Origin: Ulva prolifera
Taxonomy: Eukaryota; Chlorophyta; Ulvophyceae; Ulvales; Ulvaceae
DNA length: 64,000 nucleotides
Direction: 5' to 3'
Assembly: GCA_023078555.1 (NCBI GenBank)
Contig: CM041197.1
Coordinates: 7,410,842-7,474,841, forward strand
The notes beneath the pieces were generated by a model, which saw only the letters and a list, made by a program, of their open reading frames with translations, was not told the origin of the DNA and searched no databases. Positions 35,501-47,176 of the stretch are shown in pieces (the first letter of the stretch is position 1; each line of letters begins with the position of its first letter). The position numbers and the translations under genes were made by a program.

Positions 35501-38039
35501 CGTGCGATGCGGCCCCAGACAGCCATCATCCAAGGTGCTCCTGGATGACTGCAGATGCGGTACTCTGCGGATCCCTCGGTGAAGAACGGGGACGCTGGTG
35601 CAGCCACTGGCGCCATCCCAGTGGCAGGGGTGCCGCCGCAACCCGGAGCTCCTGCGCAGCCCCGCCCCGCACCTGCGCTCCATGCGCATCCTCCTCCCGG
35701 CGCCCCGCCAGGCTTCGCACACCCGCATGCTCAATATGATCCACATGCACAAGCCGCGCAGTGGGGCCAGCCGTACCCTGCGGCGTTCTGGGGTCCACAG
35801 GGGTGGCAGCAGGTGCCGCCGGGGCAGCCGGGCGCGTACGGCGGCCCGCCCCTGCACCACTTTGGCAGCATGCAGTCTTGGGCGTCTGGGCGCTCGAGCG
35901 GCTACAACCCCGCAGAGCTGCGCGTCATGCCGACCACCACCGTCACCGCCGGCTCCAACTGGTCGGACTTCCACAAGTGTGCCCTGCCCCTCCCACCGCG
36001 TGACGTGGCCGTCCCACTCCGGCTTTTCTGCAATGGAGATGCCTTAGAACCACACCTGCGTGAGCAAAGGGATGCGGCTGTCCACACAATTTTGGTGTAT
36101 ATGAGTGCCTGCTGTTGGTGTGCATGCCAGTCTGCTTGACACGGCGCCCCCAGGGTGCATAGTGTCTCAGCCCCTCCCCGTGCCGCTGCAGGGCGATGAA
36201 CGAGTCAGAGTCGCCTCTAGACGCCCTCGAGGTGGCGCTGGACGCAATGTGCAGCATGAAGGCGGCGTTCTATGGCCGCTACCAGCTGCTCTCGTCGGTG
36301 GAGCGCCGCGTCGGCGGCCAGGGCGTCGTGCAATTTGCAAGCATCATGAACACCCAGGACAAGGTGTGCTGGCGCTCACCCTTGCCGTGACCACGCAGCC
36401 ACTGGTACCTCATGCTTCAACTGTCTCCTCGAGCACAAGCCAAGCCGCGCTGCGCAGCCATGCATTTGCATTCCGCCAGCAGTTTCAATTTCAATCCCCC
36501 CCCCCCCCAATCCTTTGAGCATCACGTACTTTGCAGCTGATTTGTGTATTCTGTGGCTGCACTTCTGATCCGATTATCCAAGATGCCCTCCTGTGCGAGG
36601 ACAGAACTTGCAGGCGGCAGATGATCATACTTCCTGCCTATCGTGTCAAAACCATTGACGCAGCAGCAGGCGCCCCTGTCTCTCCACACCGCAATCGTTG
36701 CTGTACATGCCGCTGCTCGGGTGCAGGCAGCCATCAAGTTCTACATGGACAGGGCAGCCTTCCAGCGTGAGCGCGACCTGTACGAAGACTCCGCGCTGAA
36801 GTCGATGATGCCTGCCACCCTCGCCATCGAGGAAAACGCCTCCGGGGAGCACGCCACGCCGTACGGCTACACCTTCCCCCCTTTCGTCATCATCGAGTGC
36901 GGCCAGAGCCTCGACGAGTGGGCCCGAGACAACGCCAACACTGACTTCATCACCATCTTCCAGGTCCGCATGCTGCACACTGACTCGCACACCCTTTTCT
37001 GAAGAGGCCGGCATATCTGTGGACGGCACGTGCTCTCTGCTCGTGGACGTCTGATGAGATCTCCGTCACCACCGACTCATGCAATTCCCTGGCCCTGGCC
37101 CGGCCAGTTCCCTGTACCTCGCTGCTGTCTCTGAGATGAGCATGCAGCGGCTATACGCAAGTCACGCATTCTGCAGGCGATGAGTCACTCAGTGAGGGCT
37201 CTGGCGAAGCTGCACAGCACCGGCTACGCCCACCGCGACATCAAGCCCGGCAACATCCTGCGCCGCCCCAAGCAGCACGACTGGACGCTCATTGACTTTG
37301 GCTGCGCCGCGCAATTAGGTGAGCCACCGCTCATGAACACACTTGGGTGCTGCAGACAGTGCATGCCTTTGGCACTTCAGCTGCAGGCAGAAGTGTGGTA
37401 GATGCATGTGCTCTTGCCCCGTTGCCACAAGCCCTGTCAACGATGTACCACATGTCGCACTGCAAATATGTCACAGTGACCGGAGTCAGTCAGAAGAGTC
37501 CATGCACCTGCGGTAGCCACAGTGCATGACATCTGATCTTCATTGCACGCCACACCCCCTGTGTCCGTCTGAAACTCTGCTTCACTGCAGGCATGACGGC
37601 TGGCCTGGCGTACTCGCTGAAGTATGCCCCACCAGAGGTGATGCAGGCGCTGGAGGGCGGCTGCCGCACCATCCACGTCGACGCGGCCGTTGACATCTGG
37701 GCCATCGGCGTCATCGCCTTTGAGCTCCTCACCGGCGAGCGCGCGTTCCCTTCCGAAGGCCTGAGCGCTGCCGAGGCGGAGAAGGCGGCGCAGGACGCGA
37801 TCATCGGCCGCAAGCCACTGCCGTGGGAGCCGGAGGCGGAGGGATCGAAGGAGCGGCTGAGGAAGATGCGTGGCCTCAAGCGCACCGTGCTGCGGTGCCT
37901 GGAGCGGGACCCCCTGAAGCGTCCCAGCGCAGATGCTCTGCTGAAGTCGTGGGACCACACGTTTGACGACATGCAGACGCGGGGCACAGATTGGAGCATG
38001 GGCTCTGGCGAAACAAGCCAGTCTGGCCTGCATCCCTGA
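32583..38039 (+). CDS. Gene B: receptor-like Ser/Thr kinase with beta-helix-like ectodomain
   Basis: Nine placed exons: 32583-32807, 33413-33722, 34095-34462, 34978-35256, 35555-35976, 36192-36363, 36727-36963, 37177-37318, 37591-38039 (867 aa in frame). The first exon equals that of gene A in length (225 bases): signal peptide GWLLLGLALILDTAHG, then TVTSGRELQTAI. The ectodomain matches A (VFQGCTIRDITNLEVNGSAI). A Pro-rich stalk and a membrane segment near 345-370 (GGIAGGVVAAAVLAALALFL) follow, with KRNRKKK after it. The juxtamembrane part is rich in Pro, Ala, His, Gly and Gln. Kinase: GGQGVVQF, Lys596 (AAIK), HRD ending at Asp692, DFG starting at Asp711, YAPPE, DIWAIGVIAFELL. A counterpart of exon 2 of A is visible near 33350-33400 but cannot be joined in frame; skipping it keeps the frame. 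Unlike A, an intron splits stalk and ectodomain. Confidence 0.82.
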
Positions 38040-38235
38040 TCACGTCCAGCATCGCGGCAGGACGTGCACATTTCCCCCGGCACAGCATCATGCACAGCAG
38101 TTGATGTGCTTCACTGCTGTGTTGTCGCCACATTTGGCATGTAGAGGCATCGAGCACAGATTTTCTCCAGTTTAGCCCTTGTAACAGCCCCAGAATAGAA
38201 GCATGCCCAGTACAAAGTGGAGTGAACTCCCACCT

Positions 38236-38357
38236 ACTCAAGCACACACCCACCCCACACCCCACACACTTGATTCGGATGAGATTCAGTTTCAGTGTTT
38301 GTTTTCTCCCGTTCACTCTTTTGTAAACAAAACTCAAGCACACACCCACCCCACACC
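38236..38357 (+). mobile_element. Family 3 retroposon fragment, 70 bp, with 26-bp target-site duplication
   Basis: A 26-base exact direct repeat (38236-38261 and 38332-38357, containing CAAGCACACACCCACC) encloses 70 bases that end in GTTCACTCTTTTGTAAACAAA. It is a second family 3 insertion with clear ends, so the family moves by target-primed reverse transcription or a similar process. Confidence 0.8.
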
Positions 38358-38777
38358 GCGGCGCCATCCTTGCAACCATCCCTGGCTGTCAAGGCCTACG
38401 CCTGTGTTACAAGGCCTACGCCTGTGTGGGTGATGCGTCATGGCATCAGTGCTCGTGTCGTTCTTCCCTCGACGCTGCTTGCACCGGCAGCCGTGCATGG
38501 GTGCATTTCTGCACGTTTGTGTCGTGCCTGTAGCCACGAGTGACTGTCTGTGCTGACGCCGCCAGTATAAGGTAATGCATCGACGCTGCCGACGCTGAAC
38601 CGGGTACCCGATGACTACACTTCACATCGTTTTCCTGGGCAGTGGCTGCATGCAATTGCAACGCCGCACGCGCCTGTGCTGATTCAGCTCGCCCTGCGAT
38701 TGAAAGACGCCGAGGGTGCACCAGCTGAGACTAGTTCCGCTGTGAGCAGCCGAAAACGCCCTCTTCTGCCATAGTGT

Positions 38778-38843
38778 AGGTTGATGTTGATGCGGATGAG
38801 ATTCGGTTTCAGTGTTTGTTTTCTCCCGTTCACTCTTTTGTAA
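38778..38843 (+). mobile_element. Family 3 retroposon 3' fragment
   Basis: GGATGAGATTCGGTTTCAGT through TTCACTCTTTTGTAA. It is close in sequence to 22094-22169 and 5288-5367 (reverse). No convincing flanking duplication is visible (only CTTCTGC on both sides). Confidence 0.65.
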
Positions 38844-39496
38844 CTACTTCTGCAGTACCTCGCAAAGCTCCCCAAGACCCTACAGCGCGTATGCGTGCCA
38901 AGGCGCCAGCGGCAGCTGTGTGGTAGAGCCTTCTTGTGTTGGGTCAGTTGGACCCGTGCACGCGTATGTTTTAAACCAGCTGACAGTGGTGCAGCGAGCG
39001 CAGTGGCCGCGTTGTGGAGTCGACGTCGCGGTCGCGTATCTTGATCGTGATCGGCGCGCAACGTCACAGTGCACGCAGCAGTCACCCCACCGCAGCGCCA
39101 CAGTGTCCGTGCTGCCACCCGTTGCATATCGCCGAGATTCTCTTCTCCCTTCCCGGTCGCCACATGACCCTGCACGAGCACATACTCGCAAAACCGCATG
39201 ACGCGTACATGTCGGCGTACACGTGCCTTTGCCCTGTTATCTCATGTCGCCTGATATCACGATGATATATCATCGGTGTCTTTTGTTCCTGCGTATAAGT
39301 ACGTACGCACGTGCGATTGATGTCACGAGGCTACAGAGTTGGAGCAGCGTGCGCCGAAGTACCAGCACTAGCAGTCGACACCAACCTCCAGCGCGCGCCA
39401 CAAGCGGCATATTGAAAGTGCGTGTGGCTGTGCAGACTGCTCAAATAGGGTTTTCTTATCAGCAAACATATGATACAAGGCTTTCACAGCGTCCAC

Positions 39497-42400
39497 ATGA
39501 GTCGTGCGATCGTGAACATGCTGCGCCTTGCGAGCCTTGTCGGCTTCGTACAGATTGCCCTTCAAGCGGGCACGACCGTGGCTGATTCAGAGACTGAGGC
39601 TTCAGCATTCTGCGATCCACCACTCGCTCGAACATCGGTGTGGTGCTTATTGGTATTTCCTGGCTTGTCTCTCGCAGGTGCATGCCTGCTTTCAGAGTCG
39701 AAGGCCACGCGTGTCTGCAAGCTTGATCGACGGTAGCGATTGGCATCAGCGCGCTGCAGCGGCAAGTCAAGATCAGCACAAACATTCAGCAGATCTGAGC
39801 ATGACAAAATCCAAAATCTCCAACAGCTTGCTAACTCGGTTCAACTGTGCACCATGTGCACACACATGACCTTCGCTGCGAGCATTCCTCCCACTCGTCG
39901 GGCTGGAGTCGGCTTGCCACCAAGTTGCGTATGGCTGCTTCGACAGCACCATTATCTCGAGATGAGTTTACATGGTTTCTTGGCGCTGCGTGCGCCACTG
40001 CTCCGTTGCCGCGCGAGTCCTGCCTCGGCCTCCGCAGCTGCAGCGCAGCTTGTGAACACGGGCGCACAGGCCGCAAGCGCAGGCTTGATGTGCTGCCGGC
40101 AATCTTGCCCGCAGTTGCTCTGCATGTTCCAGCGCAGTTGTGGACACATGTGCTTGCGATCGATATTGCTGCTTGCGTCAAACGAGGAGCGCATTCAGCT
40201 GCCAGATTTGGGGAGCCTGCTGCTTTCCGCTCATGCACCCTTCGATGATGGCCAAGGTAGTCTATGAAGCATTTTGCCATATATATTTCGGCATGTCCTT
40301 CAAGCTGCGGGTTGACCTGTCACCGACATGAGCGCAGTGGACGCAGGAAGCACGGGCACCTCATGTCGAGTTTTGCAAATTGGCATCCCCGAGCTGGTTC
40401 ATGTTTCTTGATCATGTCCTCAAAGTTCCGCTGTCCGCAGAACTTCGGGCTCCAGCGTGTCCTGGTCGTGATGCCGAGGGGTCCCTGCGCATGCGCAGAT
40501 CACGGCGCTCTAGATCTGCCAGCAAAACCGCAGGACAAGTAAACCTGATTTCCATTGCAAGCCATCTCACGTGTGAGTGAGTCTGCAGCATCATTATTGA
40601 CGTTTCGAATGTACCATCGAATGCACCACCATTCGGGTTTCAGTGGTGTGTGTCGGTGTCTTCGGAAATATACGTGCATCAAGGATGCCTGCTGCAAGTG
40701 GCGAAAGAGCAGCTTGACTGCGATACCAGAAAATTTTAAATACATAAGCAAGTTCTTTCTGTGGCCAAATGAAGACACGTTTATGTGCAGGCCTGTTCGT
40801 GGACCGGAGATTGCCCAGTCAGCGGTTGCAAAGACAAGTGCACGGCGAACCACTTCGTCACCAATAGCTGGGATGTGGTATTGGACAGAAGTATGGGAGA
40901 AGACTCCTACGGAGCCTGCCCCCTCCTGGCTTTCTGGGTCAACTTCATGCTTGGCAGCAGCAGTGGCCGGCGGCGCAGCCTGTTGTCTCAGAGTGTATGT
41001 CCCTGCTTCCACCCCCATGCCTGCATCTAGTCCACGCTGTTGGCTGGTGGATTTTTTATGGTGGACGAGCCTGCATTCCTGTTGGCTTCAGCAGCTGGAA
41101 GCTTGTCTGGTCTTCGTTCTGTACGCAAGGCATGGATGCGAGCAGGCATGGTAGCCTGGCAAAAAAACAGTTGCACCGCGAAGTGTGTGTCTGCTGCAGT
41201 AGTGGACGCCATGAGTGCTGTTTTCAGAGACATGGCGGCAGTGTGGCATACCCGTGCTACCATGCTGCAGCTTGCGGAAGCTCGTGCTCTCTTGACATTG
41301 TTAGAGAAATACATCATGACATATAGCATGGGGAATAGTGATGATGTACCTGTGAAAGCCCAAGTGCATTCTGGGTGCCACACCCTCTCGTCCTGCTGAG
41401 GGTACCACCGGCAGGTGGCGGCTTCAGCTTGCACATCCTCTCGTTTATGACATGCCACAGCGTACAGGATGTGTGGAAGTCTGCCCGCGAAAGCAGCATC
41501 CCGCCGCATGAGCTGTCAGAGCTGATACAACGTGCGACCGCTGCTGTGGACAGCAGTGTTGATGACCCTCTGGAGGTGCAGCACCGCCAGATTCTTGACC
41601 TCGCAGCCGAGGCTCCCGGCCCCGCTGGCGAAGAGATGCAGCTACCAAGCAATGTGCGGCCATCTTGCAGCCACGGCATGCCTGGTTGCAGCCTCGCCTG
41701 CTGCACCACACTTCTGTCGGCCTGCCACCGTCGACTCGTGCCCGGGAGTGAGCATGCAATCGCTGCCAGTGGCCCTCAGCAGCTCTGGCCAGCTGCGGCT
41801 GTGCCACACGCTATGAAGAGGCGAGCAGCTGCATTCAGGACAAGCCAACATTGTATGCTGCAGGCAGGTCAAATTACCGTGGCACCTAGGTGCAGCTGTG
41901 GCACAGGCCTTGACTGTATGCCGGTGTCAACACGAGCGCCTCTGCAGGATCGGTGCTGTGGTTCTACGTCGCAAAGTGCACTGCATGGCAGTGAGTGTAA
42001 GTGCACTGCATGGCAATGAGTGCACTGCATGGCACGAGTGTAAGTGCACTGCATGGCATGAGTGCATGAGTGTGCGTGCAGAGATGCCCTACGGCAGAAG
42101 ACATTGACTCTGTTCAAGCGCTCATGCGTGATTTGGGCGCAGACTGGCGGCGTGTGTTTGAGATCGATGCAAGAGGTGCGCTTCGCAGCCCTCCGCAATG
42201 TTCAGCTGCTGCACGTACGCCTCAGGGGTCATGCACCTGCAGTGGACGGTGCACCGCACATGAGCGGCGTTGTCACTGGTCATGACACACAGCAGACTGC
42301 TGTTGCCGTTCTGGCCCTAAGCTGGGGTGTAGCATGTGTACGTGTTGGCTGCACTGAGACGCTGGCGCAGTGCGTGCGTACCAGACGCCGCCTCCCTGAC

Positions 42401-44286
42401 ACCCGGCACACACAGCGTCGGCAGCTGCTCAGTGTGAGCTGCCACAGCCGCTGCATATTTGCTCCACCGCGTCACACTTCGCAATGGTGCCCTGCGCTCA
42501 GATGTGTCTCTAGGTCTGCGGTGTGTCGGCCGGGTGACGATTTTTGAAAGACTCCTGATGGCGCTTGCACATGAGTTTGCGTCATTGCAGGCATTTGTGC
42601 CATGGCAGACGTCATGCAGGATGGCCCTTTGCTGCAGCAATGCCAGTGGCTGCAGTTACACCGATGTCATGAAGTGCTTAGAGCGGGGCCGTGGGGTCGC
42701 CACGGCCACATCACACCCAGCCTATATTGCTGCCCGCCGCGCTGCCTTTACCTTTGTACCACCCTGCCAGTACGCTGACGCGCTCTTCGGGTGGACTTCG
42801 TGCAGGGGAGGAGATTCCGGCTGACCTCGACGTCTATGCGGACTTTGCACTACCCAAACCCAACACATACCAGTTCCTCCTGCAGATGCTGGAGGACCCC
42901 GACGGCGTGGTGGAGTACATGTCTTCACGGTGTGTGGACAGGGTTGTGAAAGGAGCCGAGAACCTCTTCTTCTATGAGTACCTCCTCCCAGACCAGGCCC
43001 GCCTGCTGTTGAACGTAGAGGGCAATGTCAGGCTGATGCAGTGCACTGACAACTTTGGCGCCTTGGACGACCTGCTCGGGTGCGTTGTCTTGGCCGGTTC
43101 AGCTTGCACCATGACCGTGCGTCATAACTCGGCTTTGGTGGCCCTGGATTGGCTGGCATGATGGTGCTGCTGATGGGAGGGCTCTTCTACTTATTCTTTG
43201 TCAAACCTCTGCAAAGGCGCTGTAGAAGCTGCAGCGTAGAGCTCTAGTCTACTAGTCTACGGTGTAGATGCTGCCGCCTCGCCGTGCCACACATGCATCA
43301 GCTGCCACCGATCAAATGGCACTCTCATGCCATACACCAACGCTGCGGCATGAAGCGCAGCATGAGCTGCTGTCGCTTGAGAAGTGGAGGAATGCATGTG
43401 AGGTGATGCTGTCCCATGTGCAGGAAGTATGGTGCCACGCTGGTAGCTTGCAACCCACCGTTCGGCCAGACGCCCGACTGCCACAGCCCTCTGGCCCTCA
43501 GGGTTATCTCATCCCCCGCTTGTGCAGATGCATACGGCCAGCTGTTCAACGTCTCTGTTGCAACCCTTGTGAACATCTCCAGCAACACCCAAGCTATCAA
43601 CACTGCCTGCAACGGCATCACGGTGGAGGTGTGACCCGCAGCCGTGTGCCTGTGTAAGCCATCGGCGCCAACACCTCGAGGCGTGCCCTTCGTGTGGCCT
43701 TTGTGTGGGCGCACCAGCGCGCACCGCGTGACGTGAGCGGCTCTACACGGTTCTGTGTGTGGCAATGCACTGCTCATCACGTATGTATGCCAAGTCAACA
43801 GAAAAGATTACCAGCGAGTTCAAGTAACATATCACACGGGCATGCTCTCATCAGCGCGCGGGGTGTTGCAGCTGAAGGCTTCAAGGTGTCGATGCATGCC
43901 TGCAGGCGGAATGCACATCGGCCCAGACCCCAGCACTTGGAAAAATCGACGAGCTCCATGACACCATCCCTATTCGCAATGCCATCGACGTTCCAACAGT
44001 ATCAGTTGCACCGGGGCAAGCAGAGCCTCCAGAGATCGTCGTGTGCTTCACCGAGCCTTGCGCGCCGCCGGGCGGGGCTGGTGGGCCGAGCGGGGACGAT
44101 TACGTGGTTCTGGCACAGGCCCCCAGATCAGCTGTGCCAGGTCCGCCCGCAGGAAGTGTCACTGATGCATCGCCAGATATCGGGGATCCAGCTGAAGACG
44201 AAACCGCCTCGGCTGCTACCTTTGTGGTGAAACATCTCGTCGCAGCGATTGCCACTGCAGCTGCTTTTATTGTGTTGTTCGGATGA
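39497..44286 (+). CDS. Gene D: secreted cysteine-rich protein with GPI-type tail, kinase-less
   Basis: Seven exons close in frame (494 aa): 39497-39637, 40791-40994, 41468-41653, 42082-42175, 42806-43079, 43424-43628, 43906-44286. The order is as in C: signal peptide (LASLVGFVQIALQAGTTVAD), ACSWTGDCPVSGCKDKC, linker (SELIQRATAAVDSSVDD), RCPTAEDIDS...VFEIDARG, EEIPADLDVY...QCTDNFGALDDL, ACNPPFGQTPDC, then CFTEPCAPPGG and a hydrophobic end (VAAIATAAAFIVLFG) with no basic tail. An upstream in-frame ATG at 39470 would lengthen the signal region; I chose 39497 because its length is closest to C and F. A small tandem repeat lies just before the acceptor of the 42082 exon. Function is unknown; a lipid-anchored surface protein is inferred. 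Confidence 0.78.
41985..42070. repeat. Minisatellite in an intron of gene D
   Basis: The unit GTGCACTGCATGGCA occurs four times between about 41979 and 42057, separated by short AGTGTAA or ATGA spacers. It ends about 20 bases before the acceptor GTGCGTGCAG at 42072-42081. It lies in the polypyrimidine and branch-point zone, so copy number could affect splicing. Confidence 0.7.
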
Positions 44287-45795
44287 TCTGGGGTGCAGTG
44301 GTCACTGACTGGAGATGTTGCCAGTGCCCGCCCTGCTGCGGGTGCCAGGGGTTCAGCAGTGTTCCGCTTCAAACAGCTGATGTGTTCTTGATACTTTGGG
44401 TCACTGCATGCTACGACCTGGAGCTCTGCAGGGCAGTGCCAGTGTATACCACGAGCCCTGCAGGCACGCCGGTTCTGTTGCTGTGTACATGCCCAACCCT
44501 CCGCCCAATTACTTCCCCACATTGAAGCGGATTCGAAACAGAAAATATGCATAGTACGTTGTGGTGTCTCCACCGCCGATATGGTGAGGTAAATTGTAAA
44601 GAGTGGCGGAGGGGTGAAATGAAGGTCTGTTGCTGCGCGGTGTCACCCCGCACGTGCGTTGTTCCGCCATAGCAGCCTGCGCCATAGCCTTCGTCCAGTA
44701 TGCCAGCAGCTTCTCATCGCCAGACCCTATCATCCCCCCGATCGTCAATGTAAATCCGGCTGGCTGCGCTTAGTTGCCTTCTCCATGTGAGAGTTTTCAT
44801 TGCGTTGACACTCACGTCACGAGACTCACGACACTGGTGTGACTACCTGCCCTGCAGGCATGACAGTCAACTCAGCTTGCTTAAAGCCACACCAAGATCA
44901 CTGTAGTCTTTCAATATCACAGCCGAACTTCTGCGGACGCTCGCTGCATGTGCTGGCGCATAAGCACAGCTGGTTGTGCACAATCGTTCACTTGTGGCTG
45001 TGCTGATAACAACAGCCTGCAGGGCTGCAGAAGCGATGTGAAGCTACATGCATGCCGCATCTCCCAGGGACACCACTTTACAGCTGTGGGAGTGTTAGCA
45101 CATCTCCCCAGCAGGCCTGCAGGCCATACCAACATGGGCGCATCGACTCATGCCGGCCCGAGCGCAAAGGCCCCACACCCTGACCTTGTGTGTGGGCCTG
45201 GCCTTGAATCAGCGCCCGGTGCATGGCCACGCTGAGTGGCGGACGGCCCAGGCCAGGTGGAGCGTCCCTGCTGCACCTATTCGTGCCAGCAGTCGGCTCC
45301 AGGCGCTCCTGCTTTGGCGGCCGCGGCGCGGCGGCAACAGTGCGGCCGTCTACAGTCGGCACGTTCAGGCTCACGCCCGGAGCGGCGCTGCGGTGACCGC
45401 GGCGCGAACATGCCTCTGCCTGGGCACTCTGGCTGACGTCGGCAATGCTTGGTCATCGCGCCATGCAGACCTGGCTGTGGGGGCAGGCCTGGCTTCGGTG
45501 GCTAAGGAGTTTATCTGGTTTGTGGGGATGGTGGCGATTGAGCGCCTTGGCGGGGTTGCCTCTGCCGCACAGGCAGTGAAGGCGTCGTTGTGGGCGGCCG
45601 CAGTTGCGGATGACCAGCGCGTGTGGGTGGGTGTGTGTGAGAAGGACAAGTCAGAGTGGCGTGTAGCACCGCCAAGACAACAAAGAAGCACGCCAACGCC
45701 ACCGACCACAGCACTGCAGCATAGCACGGCAGACACGCACCTCGCACGCACGCACACACCAACTCACTCAGTCCCACACCCACACTGTCCCTAAT

Positions 45796-45802
45796 CCCCC
45801 CC

Positions 45803-45843
<41 letters not shown>
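45796..45843. repeat. Poly-C tract (40 uninterrupted C)
   Basis: Seven C, one T, then 40 C (45804-45843). Such a run is hard to sequence, so its true length is uncertain. It follows an AC-rich segment at the end of a likely family 2 remnant. Confidence 0.9.
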
Positions 45844-45846
<3 letters not shown>

Positions 45847-46366
45847 CACAAAACACATATGCAGTCCCGGGCCCACAGAAACACCGACGCCGCCGCCCGC
45901 GTGGGCCAAGCTGACAGCCCGACCAGCGCTGGCCCACTATGGCAGTCCAGTGATATGGCCGCTCCACAACTGCACTCTTGTACGTCACGAGTTTTGCGTT
46001 GGGTGCGATATTGGTGTAGGTGTGTTAAATCACCTACGCCACTCGATCAATTGTACCTGGTTGGTGGCCGCGTTCGTGTCCTGCTTTCTGATTTCGCGGT
46101 GCTGCCCACCTCGCCGCCTGGACCCATGTAGCACGGCCAGAGGCATGTGTGTGTTATAAAGGAGGCATGCGTGTTACAGCGACAAAGGGGGCATGCGTGT
46201 GCATCGTGGCCAGAAGCAGAGTGGTAGTTTGAAAGTGATATCGGTGCGTGTGTCGCGAATCAAGTCAACCCGCAGTGCCACTACACACGTGCAGCCATCC
46301 GATGACGACGAGAATAATTACAGAGTCAGTGGTGTCACACAAAAATCTCCGATGAGCGCCTGTCAT

Positions 46367-46881
46367 CCGTGAACATGTGTTACAAGGACAAAGCAAGCGA
46401 GGCAGGTAGCACCGCAAGCAAGAAGCAGGGGAAACGCACACCACGCAGCAAGCCACACGAAGCGCACACCAAAACACCCACGCAACGGCAGCACCCGCGC
46501 CGGACACAGCGACACGGCAACACAACCACACACACGCCCATGCCCACACGCCCATCCCCACCCGAACCCCGCCCAACAGCAAGGCGCACGAGCCCCGGAA
46601 GCACAAGCAGCCAAGGCCGCCCAGCAAACAAACAGCGAGACCGCAACAACCCCCAGCCCGGGGAGGCCCCCGCCTCCTCCAGCACAACCCCCGAACCCCA
46701 GCCCGCGCACACCACCCCGCCCGCCCGCAAACCCACACCCGCAACCCCCAGAGGCCAGCCCAGCCCGCCCAAACCACCCGGCCGCGCCCCAACGGCGGGC
46801 CACACACAGGCGCACGGGGAAGACACCAGCAAAACGCGGCACGCCCGAGCCGTCACCACAATAAAGCCCGTGAACATGTGT
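46367..46881 (-). mobile_element. Family 2 retroposon, 487 bp, 14-bp target-site duplication
   Basis: CCGTGAACATGTGT occurs at 46367-46380 and 46868-46881. The insert (46381-46867) starts TACAAGGACAAAGCAAGCGA on the plus strand and ends CGTCACCACAATAAAG, so on the minus strand its 3' end is CTTTGTCCTTGTA. The plus-strand frame is rich in Pro, Thr, Arg and His and the minus-strand frame in Cys, Val and Gly; neither looks like a protein. Near identity with 21322-21859 shows recent activity. It has no poly-A tail. Confidence 0.85.
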
Positions 46882-47176
46882 CGACACGTCACACAGCCAT
46901 CCGCATGTGCCGCGCACATACCAATCTCGCACGTCACATTCTTCTTGCACCTTTATGTGACCTAATATAGAATGCCGCATCCTGTTTCCGGCAATGGCCG
47001 CGTTGATGGTCGCAATGCCCAAGGATGGGCGCTAAACACCAAGTGTCGTTACCTGCTATCAACCGGTACAAGCGACGAAGTGGCATGCGTGTGTCGTAAG
47101 ACGTGACAGAAGCACGAACGATCATGATACAACTTGATATTGATATCTTACAGCTTTCAGAAGAGCGGTAGCGAAG

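Larger units (their letters stand above)
38040..39496. other. Short gap between B and D with two family 3 fragments
   Basis: No gene is seen. It contains 38262-38331 and 38778-38843 (family 3, plus-oriented) and the near-perfect direct repeat around 38390-38427. The 3' untranslated region of B and promoter of D should be here; I cannot place either. Confidence 0.6.
44287..47176. other. Gap between D and E: repeats, C run, family 2 element
   Basis: From 44287 to 45140 I see nothing recognisable. From 45140 to 45640 frames run on both strands without known motifs. About 45643-45790 resembles the start of family 2 (GAAGGACAAGTCAGAG, GTAGCACCG) and runs into a 40-base C run. 46367-46881 is a complete family 2 insertion. 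Nothing is recognised from 46882 to 47176. Confidence 0.5.

Noticed and set aside
45078..45909. Frames around 45.1-45.9 kb on both strands
   Set aside because: One passes into poly-Gly from the C run. The plus frame (214 codons) has hydrophobic parts but no known motif and ends in a family 2 remnant.
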